A stretch of DNA of 31,429 nt, taken from contig NW_014040511.1 of assembly GCF_001186125.1 (NCBI RefSeq), positions 2,662 through 34,090 of the forward strand. The letters are read 5' to 3'. This DNA comes from Sphaeroforma arctica JP610. Lineage: Eukaryota > Opisthokonta > Ichthyosporea > Ichthyophonida. The notes under the pieces were generated by a model, which worked only from the letters and a program-made list of their open reading frames with translations, was not told the DNA's origin and searched no databases. This document shows positions 1 through 12,348 of the stretch, in pieces. A program made the position numbers and the translations under genes. Position 1 is the first letter of the stretch, and each line of letters begins with the position of its first letter.

Positions 1-62
1 TATATATATTTGTATGTATGTATATAGATATGTATATATATATTTATATATATATATATATA
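1..62. repeat. AT-rich microsatellite
   Basis: The window opens with imperfect TA and TATG/TATA repeats running to about base 62. This is simple-sequence DNA with no coding content. It continues off the left edge, so its full length is unknown. Confidence 0.9.
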
Positions 63-690
63 ATATGATGAAAACTTGGGGGTGCTTCACAGTTCACACT
101 ATACTTTGAAAGCCCATGCTTAAGTTGAATAATATGCAATGCTGAGTAGATTGTGTCTATACCTTGAGAGTCAAGAGTGTGAATATCGTGAAGTGTAGTA
201 AATAGATTGTCAATAGAGTGTAGACTAAATAGATAGATAGCTCGTAAATATTGTTTTGGACGGGCAGCTATGCTTTTGAAATTGTAAATAGACTATGTAG
301 TAGTAGACGGTAGTAGTCAGAGGACGGGAGAGTCCGGTCCTAGAACAAGGGCACAGGACAGCCCTACCTCCGGACCTTAGGAAAAAGACGACTCGCATGT
401 TAGTGACTGCGAGATACCAGGAGCCTGAGACTCCTGATTGAGACTATCAAGCCCCCCCTTGGGTCGACCCTTTTATACGCTGGTTCTAGCGAGGCTAGCC
501 CCACAAGCATAGTTTCACGATAGTAAACAACGTGTATCGTTGAGTTTACTACAACTAAACTATACTAGCCAATTTAGTGAAAAGAAGTGTTCAATGAAGT
601 GTAAGTGTAAAGTACACCATGATTAGTTTTTTACTGCCTAGTTATACTTCTGTGGCCCAGTCCCTCGCCACCTACTATGGAAAACTTTGA
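63..690. other. Non-coding stretch before a gag fossil, possible LTR or leader
   Basis: No reading frame of note is visible. Around 470-480 there is a TATA-like TTTTATA followed by a GC-richer segment, and the stretch ends just before the + strand gag fossil. That arrangement would suit a 5' LTR or leader, but I see no second copy of this sequence in the window, so the LTR reading is inference only. Confidence 0.3.
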
Positions 691-3100
691 ATGCCAACGT
701 TAATCTGCTTCTCGCTATTGGAGAAGGCCAAGTTTTCACGAAAATGTACCTACATTGTGGCGGATGATGTCAGGGTCAACTTACTGCTCCGGCACGTTGA
801 CCAGGCGGTCCAGATGAAGATGATGACGGAGCTTGGTTTTGGTGCCACAGTAGCAATAATTGAACGCTATCTCATTGCGCACTATGGTGCATCTGCACAC
901 CTGTGCCGCCTGGGAAATGTTTCCCACAGTGTTCTGGTTACTGTCTGGCGGAGAACGCTAATCCAGAAACCCCAGATGCAATCTCCATGGGGGATACTGG
1001 CATCGGCATGCTCGAGGCGGCCGGATTAGGGTATAGTCTTTGTGCCAACCAAGGCAACCACCGATCGGTACCTTTCCACTAACCGCCCCCGACGCTGACC
1101 TCAGCTACGTCATCACTCATCGTCACATCACACCTGATGACAGGGCACGATACCAACTCACCCCACACGAGCCGCCAAGCAACAAGCGTGACCGCTCACT
1201 CAGCGCCCACGATCGACCTCGCTATCGCTCTGTGCTTCAGCGTTCGCAAGCGCGTGGCAGGCGACAACGCTCATGGCCATGCCATAAAATACATCGTACA
1301 CACTCGGCCTACTCAGCACTGCCACCTTCCAGGCCCAGTATGTTGCGGAGTACACCAGCCGTCGTGTCAAAAGCTACACGGCGCCCCCAACCCCACTGCC
1401 TGCGACAGTACACGAGGCCCCCTCCAACAGTAGCGCCCACACCAACCCCTTCTGCCCAAGCATACACTGCTCCGGTGACGGAGACTGTAATTAATCATCG
1501 CTGAACACACCACTAAGTACTCACGTCAATGTAAACGTGGCAACAGGTACGGATGACAGCAGAAGGGGCCAGGATCGCGATCGTACGAGTCCAACCGAAA
1601 CCAACGCTACGATCGTGAGACACACACACAGCGGGGACGTACGGAATTTGGAAGTACCCCGACACACAATCGTATAGAAAACGAGTTCCTGCCCTGACAT
1701 TATACGATTTGAGTCATTTTGGGTTTTAGGAAACCCTTAACCGAATATGACATCGAGATGATGCCTACCCTGACCTCTTGATGATTGAGACATGGCTACG
1801 CGACCTGTTGATTCATCCTCAATTATCGCCCCCTGAGTGCGACCCATGCACCTTCGCAGCCCCATTGAGATGGCAAATGCGAATGACTAGAGATATCGTC
1901 CAACTCCATGTCTCACTCATCGCTCATTGGGCCGATTTCATTTTCACTGCACTCGGTCGCTGGCGACCTAGGCAGAGTGCTCTCTGCACATATATCTACC
2001 TCCACTAGCGCAATTTCTGATTCTCACGAATGATGCTGATATATGCACGTATCTTCCATACGTTTGGTATATATGCCGGCTAGACATGTCTGGACCACCT
2101 CCATACAAATAATTGTGTCCATATAGCCACTTCCAACTACCAAGGCTCTTTCGACATGGGAAGTCATCGTGCGAGATATTTACAGGGATGCCACAAGCAA
2201 GACATGTTCCACAACCAGGCAGTCATGCCGCAAATGTTCACATCCATCGACGCACGTGAGGTTCTCCTCCTGGTTTAGCACAAGGCCTTGTCAGAACTCC
2301 ACACGTACTTGAAGGAATCACGTACGGCTCTGCGGACGTTCATCACAGCAGCCTACACGGGCGAACTCAAGGGGGACATTCTTCAAACATTTTTCGGTAT
2401 GTACAGGTCTACATACGCGGCAGTCTATACACCAGAATGGGCTCGGGAGACTCCGTGGCTTGGGCTACCGTAACGAGGGTGACCGTAGCGACTATACTCG
2501 CGGACAATCCCTGCATCATGACTCTAAGGTCGTCTGCGGACGCTCCTACAATAGACACCGCTCTTCATCCACTGGTAGGGAAAGCCAATATAATTCCGGC
2601 CGTGACGCGTGACAACCGCAATGGTCCTGGATGACGTTATTCCCAGGACTCAACGCGCACAAACATTCACATATGTACCAAGTGTCGATTCCGTCACTTA
2701 GACAAACTCTGCCCAATGTGCCGTATTTGTAAGCAGACAGGTCACTACTCGAGGCGCTGCCCTAACAAAGTGACCTCGGTTTGATACTCCCCGTAAACAT
2801 TGACAGAGGGGAGGTACAACTACCACACACCCCTAGCTCGCCCATGAGCCATCACTACGACGGTAGATTCACTGTCTTTGTATACGATATTGAGCACAAC
2901 CACTCACCCAACACTGAACACGATGGCACACAAATGAATACTCCCAGCAACGGTGATTGGATAGGACCTGTAGTACATGCAGCATAAACAGAGGTTGACT
3001 TTGTATGTGTTGACACCGGTTCAAAACCAGTCATGCCTTATCTTCCTTTGTCGAGCGACTTATCTTCGGGGTACAAATGGTTTCACCAGTTATTTACGAG
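691..3100 (+). mobile_element. LTR-retrotransposon gag-protease fossil (element A)
   Basis: This is a decayed + strand fragment of an LTR retrotransposon. A Gag-like stretch lies at about 691-1029 (contains VRVNLLLRHVDQAVQMKM) and another at 2288-2473. At 2719-2760 there is a clear CCHC zinc knuckle (C-RI-C-KQTG-H-YSRR-C), with a second Cys/His cluster just upstream from about 2674. At 3009-3023 a VDTGS motif begins an aspartic-protease-like segment. The order gag, knuckle, protease is what Ty3/gypsy and retroviral families show, and DTGS favours Ty3/gypsy over copia. No RT follows, so the fossil is 3'-incomplete. It is broken in many places and looks old. Family assignment beyond 'LTR retrotransposon' is tentative. 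Confidence 0.7.
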
Positions 3101-4247
3101 GGTTCGGGAGGTTGGGGGGCAGGCAACCCCTGAAAAAAACAGGTCACATCTGCCCTAGTACTGAACGTAAAGGCACCGAATGACACCCCGACTCTGTAGG
3201 AAATCAAACCGGTTGCTTTCGTTGTCTCTGTCTTGCTACCCAGAGACTGTGAAGCTTTATCCGGGTTTGATCACCTCTAAGATAATCTTAATGGATCTTT
3301 TGGGACCAATCAATCAACCCCTGAAGTTTCAACTCGAGCTCCCGAGGGAAGTGCCCTGTTGGTTTTCGTATCTGAAGAACTGACGAACATCGGCCTTCCT
3401 CAATATGACCCGCGCGCCACGCTATATCAATGATGTCTTACTGCAGCTATATCTGAAGGAAGAAGTCCGTCCAATCGGTACGTAATCAGACCCGGTTTTC
3501 AGAGCATTGGAGATCGCAAATATGGAACGTAGCTATACGGACGCTATAGCCGAAGAAGTAAAGTAATACAGTCAATGAGCTAGTTCTGTAAGGATAGTAC
3601 AGAACGATTCCAAGGTGACTTGGACATATGTGGATCGCTACTGGGTATTCTTGACTACACAGGGGCTACCTTACATCCACAACAGCTGACAGACACTTTC
3701 AGCAGCAACGTTGCCTTATGGAGGGGGTTAATAATGAGTTGAGCTATGCTATGCAACACTACATGGACACAACATTGTGTCTCACCAAGACATTCAAAGC
3801 ATAGTACGTATCTGCAAAGAAATCGACATATAATTAGAACAAAAAAAGTACCAGTGGACTGTTAGGGTTCAAAATCCCTAAAGCTGCAGTAATAGTAGTG
3901 GCCAGAATTCACCTCTTGCCTTCGTTATATCGCCGGTGACTCAGGCACAGCCGAAGCAGTACAATCTTGATCAAACACTATATTTTAAATGGAAAAGGGA
4001 TCCCTCAACATCGAGTTTATGTACATCCATACAAAGCAATAAAGTATTCGAAGCTGTATATTACATATATAGCTTGTTATATGCACACGGTGACACATTG
4101 ATTTTTTTCTATATTATACAATACACATTGCTGATACATTTGACTGACAACCACATGCATTCGTAGTGGCTACTCTGGTACATCTATAGCACAATTTTCA
4201 AAATGCAGGATTCGAACTGCAAAGAGGTCAGAAAAGAAATAAAAAGC
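3101..4247. other. Unrecognised stretch, possibly the tail of element A
   Basis: Short open segments occur (for example 3180-3383 and 3936-4166), but none shows a motif or composition I recognise. Part may be the decayed continuation of the protease region of element A. I see no gene here. Confidence 0.4.
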
Positions 4248-4268
4248 GGGGGGGGGGGGGGGGGGGGG
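4248..4268 (+). repeat. Poly-G tract, 21 bases
   Basis: An uninterrupted run of 21 G follows AAAAAGC. Such runs are unstable and often misread, so the true length may differ. A shorter 10-G run lies at 14261-14270 inside an LTR-like block. Confidence 0.95.
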
Positions 4269-4323
4269 TATTGCTTGAAATAAATATCGCCGCCTAATGT
4301 AGGATAAACATTACTATCCCTAA

Positions 4324-4656
4324 TGTAGAGTTTGAAAGTCCCAGATAAGATATGGCTAAAGGAGATAATAAGCCTCTTATCAAGCGTGAAGCTCTCAGCT
4401 TGGTAAAGTCCTAGACTGCTGGCTTCACATTGAATCTTTTATTTGCTGTTTATGGTTCTTCACTAGACTCAAATTCTACTTGAGCGTTTCTCGCACACGC
4501 GGGGTCCCGATATCGTCTACCGGTTTTCTTGCTATATGTCTAATGACTCTAATATCATGAATTTTAGATCCAGACCCCAGGACTCGGTATTTGATAGTTC
4601 TGTAGTTTTTGGAATATTAGATTGGCTTCCTGATAATCTGGTACCTAGATGCTACA
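4324..4656 (-). mobile_element. Solo LTR-like block, family L1, copy 1 (333 bp)
   Basis: Read on the - strand this begins TGTAGCATCTAGG and ends ACTCTACA, giving the 5-bp terminal inverted repeat TGTAG/CTACA typical of LTR ends. It shares sequence by eye over most of its length with the blocks at 14177-14526, 14552-14702 (partial), 18682-19001 and 21874-22210. No target-site duplication is visible (flanks differ), so it is old or has been rearranged. It lies just downstream, in the same orientation, of the protease-like part of the 4757-5880 fossil. Confidence 0.7.
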
Positions 4657-4756
4657 GAGTAGTGGTCGGGGTAGGGTCAATAGAGGGTTCTGAATTGGGG
4701 TCTGTTTGAGCGAGCTTGACACCGGGTCAAGTAGTTAATTCTGTAGCGCAGTGTAT

Positions 4757-5880
4757 CTAACAAAATAGCTGTTCTGTACGTGTGGTAATGTAGTAGAACG
4801 TCTGTCTTAAACGAAATGTTTTCTGGTCTCCGGGGGACTCAGGGGAAAGTGATGGAGCAACCGACGCCTTGGAGGTAATTCTGTGCCATTGTGCCTTGTG
4901 CTTTTGTTGTATCCAGGTAAGTTGACCCGAGGAGTGGAGGCAGCCGCGGCATGATAAGTGTGTAATGCGGTTCTCAGCTAATTTGAGTGGGAAAATTACA
5001 TATTCAAGATTAGTTAATGCTAGGTTTGCAGTTAGAAGTATGTAATTGACTGTATCCCCGTTTTCGATAAGAAGTGAGTCATCAGGTGGCGCGTTGGAGG
5101 TGGTGCGGGCTACTGGTATTGTTACTCGAGCAACAAATTCGACCAGGTGAGAAAATTTGTTTTTATTCGAGCGTTGGGAACAGACTATGTCATTGAGACC
5201 ATGATAGTTACATGTGTGACAGGTACGTGTGGTGTTAGTGCAGTCATATTCAATATTAGTCTTGATACCGCATTTTCTACATCCCATGGAGCATACAGAT
5301 AAGGTGCGGTCAGACTGGCAGCATACATATCATTTTATTTGACGAGGTGTTGCCTGTACATGAAGTCGGTTGGTTTGGGTTTCGGTAATCATGCGGACAA
5401 GGTCTTCGATTGCGTCATTGTATGGAGAGATATGCGCGACTGGTCTAAGATTAAGATAGCGTTGGGGTACGGGTGTGAAAAGCGTTGGGGTACGGGTGTG
5501 AAATGCGTTGGGGTACAGTCACTGCGAAAGTCTTCGTATATTTTTCAATGTTGTCATTTTATTTGAACGAGATATACATTATGAACTTGGGCTTGTTGGG
5601 CGGAGGGAAGACCGTCAATAAATAAATTATGTATGACTATAGGACCACAAGTGCTACTTTGGGCCTCAGCAGTCTGAATGACCTATTCACAAAGTTGAGA
5701 CCAGTCTTGGAGGCAATCATTTGGGTCTCTGGTAAACTCAGATATGATTAGTTGGTAGTTTCCATGGGTGTGAACGATTGATGGAGACTGTAAGCTTGAG
5801 ATGGAGTTTCTTAGAGAATGTACCAAGGAGTGCGTCCTAACGCTTTGATAGGAAAGGTCCTCTTTAGAAGCATCGATTAT
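4757..5880 (-). mobile_element. Copia-like gag/protease fossil (element B)
   Basis: The - strand frame 5287-4757 (176 codons) starts with two Cys/His clusters resembling degenerate zinc knuckles (CRKCG... and CHTCNYHG...). It continues with a segment that aligns by eye with the protease-like frame at 18713-18375 (shared pattern VNY...LTN...FPL.L...I.H). Upstream on the same strand, at about 5530-5880, a Gag-like stretch includes ISEFTRDPNDCLQDWSQL and LFIDGLPSAQQAQVHN. Knuckles followed directly by this protease type suggest Ty1/copia, though gypsy is not excluded. It is broken in several places; RT and integrase are absent. Confidence 0.55.
5458..5516 (+). repeat. Tandem repeat, 23-bp unit, 2.6 copies
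   Basis: A G-rich 23-bp unit (core GCGTTGGGGTACGGGTGTG) is present as two full copies at 5458-5480 and 5481-5503, then a partial copy to 5516. The copies are essentially identical, so the expansion is recent compared with the decayed elements around it. Confidence 0.9.
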
Positions 5881-7020
5881 TCGAATATTTTGAGGGGAGG
5901 GAATGGCACTTCCGTGATATCAGCAAATGTCTGAGCAAGGTTGACCTGGGCTTGGGTTGAACTTCACAGAAATGGCATACGAGGGTATGATCCATCTATT
6001 GTATTGAGAAGTATTAACCATGCCTAGATTGGCATCTGATTCATTGGTGTTGAACCTATCAGAAGCGAGTAGGGTTCTGGCTTCAATAGCAATTTTAAAG
6101 ATCGAGAGATAGAGAGTATGTCGAGATCGTCGAGTTGACTAGTCGATTGCCTGGTGAAATATTGCCCATAATCTATAGAAGCTTGTCAAAGAAATTTCAG
6201 TAAACGATTAAACTTTAGTACAATTTGTCATACTAATAATATATTAGACTAAAATACTTATAATCCAGCATGGTCCAACGGTGTTGCCATGCTCGAGGAG
6301 TGAATGAGAAAAACCTTTGGTGAGAAAAAGATATGTCAGCCGCTTAGAGTAAAAAGACCGATTTCCAAAAACAAAATAAAAAGCAAAACCCGTAAAGTCA
6401 GCCATTTGAGATCATAGGATTGGAAGAGAGTTTTACTCAATGTGCAGAGGATTGAAGAGGAGTTTTCTCTCTGTTCAGTTGAATGGAAGAGAGGCGTATT
6501 TATTGATGATTGATAGGCTGCTATTTTACTGAAATGCATGGAAAAGGATATATGAGAAAGTACAGTATAAGAGGGTGCTCTACCGAGTTAAATCCTTCAC
6601 TCTACTAAAGATTATGACTACTAGAGTAATCGTTTAGTCAACCATATTTTTTAATGAATTATCGAGTTTGGTGGAAAATGTCATACATGGAAAAAGAAAT
6701 ATTGGTGCCAGTGTGAAGGCATGTGAGAGGTGAGCAGGTGACTGTGTTGTTGGTGAGGTGGACCTAAGGCGCAGAAGATCAAGGCATATGGGACTGCAGT
6801 GAAGAAGGGTGGATCGAGACCAGCGATCTTGCTGTTGCAAGAGGTGACACCGGATACCAGATTCAAGCTTGAAGCGTTTTTCAGTGGTCGAAAATTAAAG
6901 TGGTCGAAAACTAAAACTGAAAGAATAGAACTCTGTATTTAATCTTCAAGTATTTGTTTTGGTAAGTAGCCGGCGGACTTTGCGAAGTTGATTGGGGCTT
7001 GACGTAGTAAGCCGGACAAT
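5881..7020. other. No recognisable gene
   Basis: The frames here (for example 6336-6539 and 6634-6866 on the - strand) are short, overlap one another and carry no motif. The stretch is moderately AT-rich. It may be decayed transposon sequence or plain intergenic DNA. Confidence 0.5.
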
Positions 7021-7790
7021 GTGGTTTCGGCTTTAAGAAGATTGATTGCCGTCAAAGAAGCTAAAAAGGTGGTGAAAGAGCAGAACGCTTTCAAGGAAAT
7101 TATGTTTGAAGACGAAGGAAGCGAAGACAGCGAGATAGATACCAATGACAAGCAAGTGCGGGCCGCTACCAAGGCGTTATTGAAGGTTACCAAGGAGTTA
7201 TTGAAGGCTACCAAGGTGCAGTATGTGGCAGTATGAGGATCTTGTTGAGCAGATACAAAAGAATGCATTAAAGTAAGGTCAGCATGGTTCTAGGTGGCTT
7301 GTGCCTTTGTTACGTGGTGACATCGGTCAGATTCTATGGTGGCACTGGCTGGCGATAAAGTTGTTTGAAGGAAGAAGATACTAGAGGATCTGAATGATCT
7401 GATGTCTTGTACATTCAGTTTGTTGAAAGCTTTGTTGATAGGAGTAAGGCAGATAAAAACATGGTGCTGAAGTTGTTTGAGAGAGGTGGTCTGGTTGACG
7501 TGTTAAATCAAAGGACATGCGTGAGTGAAGAAACAGGCTGAAAAGGAGGGGGTGAATAGGGTTTTGAGTTTTAGTTCATGTAGAAGCTAAGAACAAGGAG
7601 TTCCAGGCGACTACTGCAAAGCAGGTGGCAGGTGCAGGATTTAATGCGATTAGTAATTTGAAAGGAATGTGCAATGCTTGTAAGGAGTCTGGGCAATATG
7701 ATATGGAGTGACCAGTACTGAAAGAAGTAGTATGTCATTTCAGTAGAAAGAAAGGGCACTTGGCTCGGCTCTGTCCGGCTGAGTGGCAAT
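7021..7790 (+). mobile_element. Gag fossil with tandem zinc knuckles (element C)
   Basis: A lysine/glutamate-rich open stretch at 7021-7236 includes a heptad-like repeat (TKALLKV then TKELLKA), which could form a short helix. About 430 bp downstream, in the same orientation, two neighbouring segments at about 7670-7712 and 7733-7774 each resemble a CCHC zinc knuckle (CNACKESG... and ...RKKGHLARLCP). This order is typical of LTR-retrotransposon Gag. No protease or RT follows before the next element. It is broken in several places and looks old; the family is undecided. Confidence 0.55.
7166..7216 (+). repeat. In-frame 21-bp tandem repeat
   Basis: The unit CTACCAAGGCGTTATTGAAG plus one G occurs twice (7166-7186 and 7187-7207, few differences) and starts a third time to 7216. 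At 21 bp it adds exactly seven codons per copy to the Lys-rich frame of the gag fossil, giving repeated TK.LLK. heptads. Confidence 0.85.
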
Positions 7791-8310
7791 CAAGCGAGTG
7801 CTGCAACATGTGTTGCACTTGAGGGGGCATGCAACACGTATTACTTGACAGTTCCAAAGATAGTGCCTAAGGTACAGGAAGGAATCTGAATTATGATGAT
7901 GAGAAAGGGCGAATCATCGGTTGGATACACCTTCTTTTCCTCTTCCGACCGAGTGAGATGTAGTCAGGAAGTCCCTGGAACGGGTTTATTTGGGGATTAG
8001 AATTTATTTAGTATTAGGGTTTTTTAAAGACTATATTTTGATCTGGGGTTATCCACTCAGACTAAACTGATTGGGAAAACACATTATCAAAACAATAACG
8101 TCAGGAATAGTTCAATAAATGAACAACGCCACCCCATATACAAGGGGAGTACGTTGAGATACAGTTATCTTTACGACTTACTACATTTTTAACTGATTTA
8201 TATGATGTACACTATTGAACATATCCTGAATAGGAATAGATACTAGCAGGGCCCATAGGACCCAGAGTAGTAAAGGATAAGAAAAACATTATAGTAAAAG
8301 AGGGAATGAG
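7791..8310. other. Non-coding spacer between two gag regions
   Basis: No convincing frame and no motif. It sits between the knuckles of element C and the first long frame of the gypsy fossil, so it could hold a decayed LTR or leader. I found no repeat partner for it in the window. Confidence 0.4.
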
Positions 8311-11300
8311 ATGGCTCAGACATCGACAACGGAAATGACATTTCCCGGCGTAGGACGACCAAGAGAAACCGACACAGGCTGTGGTTTTGTTATCAGTAAC
8401 CCTACTGACAGTATGCCAGCACTTTTGACAAACAGCAGTAGCGTATCAGGGTCAGAAGAGTTTAGAGGAGCTCAAGAAATTGGGAGACACACAAGACGTT
8501 TGGGACAATATAACCGTAGACGAAGGACATACGTTCGCCGCCATCTAGACCAGTTGAATGATAGGGTAGAGGTACCAGAAAGCAAAGAGAGGATGACCGA
8601 AGAGCCGGACCTGCTGGGAACTACGCCCGGAACTAATACAATAAGGAGTCGAACAAGGAGACATGAAGGGTTGGGTCAAGATCAAAGAAATCCAACAATA
8701 ACATCGCCATGGACACTAAGGACACTCCCATCACATCGATATATACCGAGTTGGACGTCGACACATCCACAAGAATCACATGAGAAGGACAAGAAGTATG
8801 GAGAGGACACAGAATGACACTTACAACAACGTGGAGAGTGAACAACAAAAGTACAGGTAGGTGTACTTGTTCAAAGTCCCTATGACATCAAGAAAGCGGT
8901 AGAAACATCGAAAAGGTACATAATAGGGGTGCCCGCAGTATTGTGACAGTTATGATTGTTCTTGGTGTTGCCCACACAGAACAGGTAGAACTCCAGATAC
9001 ACATGAGGGACAATCACTAGAAGTAGGTAAATAGAATAGCAAAAGCAATAGACATTGAGCACACACAAATGCACAGATACAGGACAAAGTAACTAAAACA
9101 GGGTGAGCACAGACCAGTACAAAAGGGGGTGATATCGTATAATACACACACGGAGTATCAGCTGCTAGCACATCGATAGATACGCACACGCGTGAGAGAT
9201 CACAGAAATTGCAGACACATGATTGTAGAACACAAATACATTTCGGAGTAATACAATAACAAAAGATGTGATGCTGTGGGTGAAACATGTGCCAGTGAGA
9301 GTGAACATGTTCATGCAACAGTGACATTGTGTACAGTGAGTAATTAGAGCCACTAAGGGGGTTAGGAGTCGTACGAATGAGAGGCGAATGTGAGTTCGTC
9401 GGACGGGGATAGAAAGAGCAGCCAACTAACGTGTTTGAGAACAGGCTGGAGAGGCGTCTGAGGGACAACCGGGAAGAGCAGGCGTAGTAGTGAGACGGAG
9501 TAATAATAGGCGAGAGTAAGGAGTCCCATCAAGGGAGTAAGGGCACGATCTGACAGAGTAAGGAGCACTCGGTACGACATCCGGGGCTGGCAAGGAGCAA
9601 GGCCGATCAAGATGAACATCGTCGAGGCAATAAGATCACGGCACAAGAGCAGGACGTGCACGATAGGGCACAAGAGCAGAACGTGCACGATAGGGCACAC
9701 GAAGGAGATGTTTCGTACGATGAAAGGAAGAGATCATAGAGACGACGAGTACTTAAGACAAAGAGAGGAGTACCCCCAGCATCACATCGTTTATCTATAA
9801 CCCGCAAGAACAAGATAATTTAATTATGACCAACACCCGACAGAGTGGTCGGCAACAGCATCTCTCTCCGGAACAACACGAACGAGAGGACATCCATCAA
9901 CCACTGAACAACCTTGTCGATGAACATCGGACAAATCAGTCGGTACTTCAACGTGCGCTAATGGCACAACAGCATCGTATTGGGAGAATTACGACACCTA
10001 GAGATGTGGACTTCACGGAGCAGGAGTCGGGGACCCCCGATACATTGGGAGCGGCACGCCTATCGACACAGAACCATCTTCAGGCAACGATGACACTGAG
10101 AAAAAACGTGAGCAACACAGCGGGCAAGCGTCCTCATAACCATCCCAGAGGGGTGAGACGAAGCCGAAGTCGAGACAGCGGTACCCCAGAACAACTGACG
10201 AGTCTCCTCCGGCGACAACAATCACTGCTAGAGAAGTATTATCGACGACTGCAACGTCTACAACGTACTACCACACCTCCGATACCAGACAACTTGGAGT
10301 TTCGCATCAGAGAGGCAGACCAGCCTCGACACGGGTTAGGTTATACATCGTCGGACCAGGAGGGGAGGTAGTCACCGCAGGAAGAAGTGATCGCTATAGG
10401 ATTTTAACCGGGCCCGACAGAACCCTCACGGCAGAGAAGCATTGGATAACCGTCGTGATAACATGGAGACATCATTGCATACACAACGACAGGGGGTCGG
10501 CAATTCGAGCACGAAGCGGTAAGCGACATGCTACCGGCACAACGGATGCTTGAACGCACACCGTCGAGTCAAGTGGCTTCTGCAGACAAGCCTAGAAGTC
10601 TCGACCAGCAGTACACATCCCCTACACCGGAATGTATTGCAGCCGATCGTCAAGCATTACACGCACGGATGCTCAAACTTTGGAGGAACTATGTAGTGCG
10701 GTGGAGACTAACAATTTACCGCGAGCAGAGGCGCTACGAGGCGTGCTGGAGACACCACGAGCAACGCATGATTCTCGACCGGCGAACAAACAGGAACCGC
10801 GGGAACCACGTAGCTGGACAGAGTGGCCCTCTAACAGATACAACCTTGGTAACATCATGGAGCGCGATACAAAAAGGGCATTACAAGAAGCCCTTAAGAA
10901 CACACCGATTTTGGATCTCACTAGATGAAGCGTGGAGTTTTCGGTGGTTGTACAAAGTGTTGAGTCATTTCAAAGCCGAACAATTTACGCTTGATTATAT
11001 TAAATCCAATCATCAACGTCTAGTGGCGTGGACACCGGAGTTGCAGATTACGCAAATTTGTTCACATGAGACTCAGTCAACGGTCGACTCTACATTTCGT
11101 AAGCTAGCAAAGAGACATCTCAAACTCAGCAACGTTCCAGTAATAGAGTAGATTACTTATCTTATGGAGAATGATCGTCGAGCACATGAACGCTGTCAAG
11201 CCGATGCAGACTTTAAACAGAACTTGTTGAACCACTGCATCGTTCAACTAATGGAGGATACTCTTGGCTCGCGGACATATGGACGCACCTGACAATTACA

Positions 11301-11706
11301 TCTAAAGTGGCAACTGATGGAAAAGCATGAGTTATTGCAGCTATTGAGCCCGGATATCCAAAAGGTACAGATACGGTCCACACAACGGCTAATGAACCGT
11401 CGAGGTCATAATGGGAACACAGGCAGGAGTGATACAACAGGCCGACCCAGCCCACACACAGGACAACGTCAGCAACGACAGTGGCAAGAGCGATCAACAG
11501 CAACGACTACACCAATGACAAGTAACGGCTACCGCGCACAAGCGCCACCAGGCCTCCGACACATACCACGATGCCATCACTATAGGGCGGCACAATCAGG
11601 GATGCAGGACAATAGATCGAGATCGGCAGATACCAATCTTCAGTCGAGATACACATTCGGTACAACGACGACATCACCACAAGGGCAAGGGTACCAACAA
11701 TCATAG
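8311..11706 (+). pseudogene. Gag-like region of element D
   Basis: Several + strand frames (8311-8817, 9826-10371, 10528-11151, 11317-11706) are rich in Arg, Gln, Thr and His, with almost no hydrophobic core until 10528-11151. The end of that frame (SLDEAWSFRWLYKVLSHFKA...) looks like a folded, capsid-like helical segment. Placement upstream of the protease supports a Gag assignment. The stretch 8818-9825 between the first two frames has no clear product. No confident zinc knuckle is seen. Gag is inferred mostly from position. Confidence 0.45.
9639..9692 (+). repeat. 27-bp tandem repeat, 2 copies
   Basis: A 27-bp unit with core CACAAGAGCAGRACGTGCAC occurs at 9639-9665 and 9666-9692 with two differences, and a third copy begins and stops after 9 bases. 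The unit length is a multiple of three, so it keeps the reading frame. Confidence 0.9.
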
Positions 11707-12007
11707 TATCCCAACAGGCAACCGGCGATTACCACATCGACACCACATGTTAACGTGGTCACGCATGATCATCCAGTCCGGAACAGAGATATAAATACAT
11801 TACATTTTGATGGAGAATGCCGGGCAAGGCGTAGACTCATATTCGACTACACTACAGTCCTCATGGACCCCTTTACCGGAGCAACCCTAAGATATAAGGG
11901 TGTCCGATGATGATGTATCACTTACGTTTACACATACACTGCAGGCAGAAATGGCGATCCAAGATCCACTACTGCCTTCCGATAATCGTGTTTACATCCA
12001 AAAGTAG

Positions 12008-12214
12008 ATGAATGGGCGTACATTCCGTGCGTTGGTGGACACAGGTGCAAACCTTAGCTGCATTGCTCGGGCATCTGCAGACCTCTTAGGACGACCAATC
12101 ACAACCGGTTCATTAATATACTTGTCTCACAAGGCAGCCCGAACTCATCGTCTAGGGACAACGGAAGTATTACCGATACATTATGGATCAGAAATCATCA
12201 ACGGATCGTTCTAA
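12008..12214 (+). pseudogene. Aspartic protease domain of element D
   Basis: The frame begins MNGRTFRALVDTGANLSCIA. The VDTGA motif preceded by a short hydrophobic strand, then a Leu-Gly segment, is the retropepsin-like active-site region used by Ty3/gypsy elements to cut their polyprotein. It lies about 300 bp after the gag-like frames and just before the RT region, as expected for the family. Confidence 0.75.
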
Positions 12215-12348
12215 CTTATGAATCACCGAACGGCATCGACATTATACTTGGGCTAGATATGATGACTGACTTGGGCTAATACCTTGGAGAGATACAATCA
12301 CCGCTGACACCGATTGACCCATTAGAACTCGACGACCTTCTCGAACCA

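Noticed and set aside
1040-1504. Pro/Thr/Arg-rich overlapping frames as a host gene
   Set aside because: Two frames are open at once through GC-rich sequence, with no motif; they lie inside element A.
3936-4166. 76-codon frame with hydrophobic stretches
   Set aside because: AT-rich chance frame with no start context, homologue pattern or neighbour to support it.
4200-4225. tRNA T-arm-like sequence (GCAGTTCGAATCCTGC on the - strand)
   Set aside because: The loop is one base too long for the stem that forms, and no acceptor, D or anticodon arms are found upstream.
8950-9468. Cys-rich 172-codon - strand frame
   Set aside because: It is the antisense of an Arg/Gln/Thr-rich gag-like region; no domain, and overlapping frames on the same strand look alike in composition.
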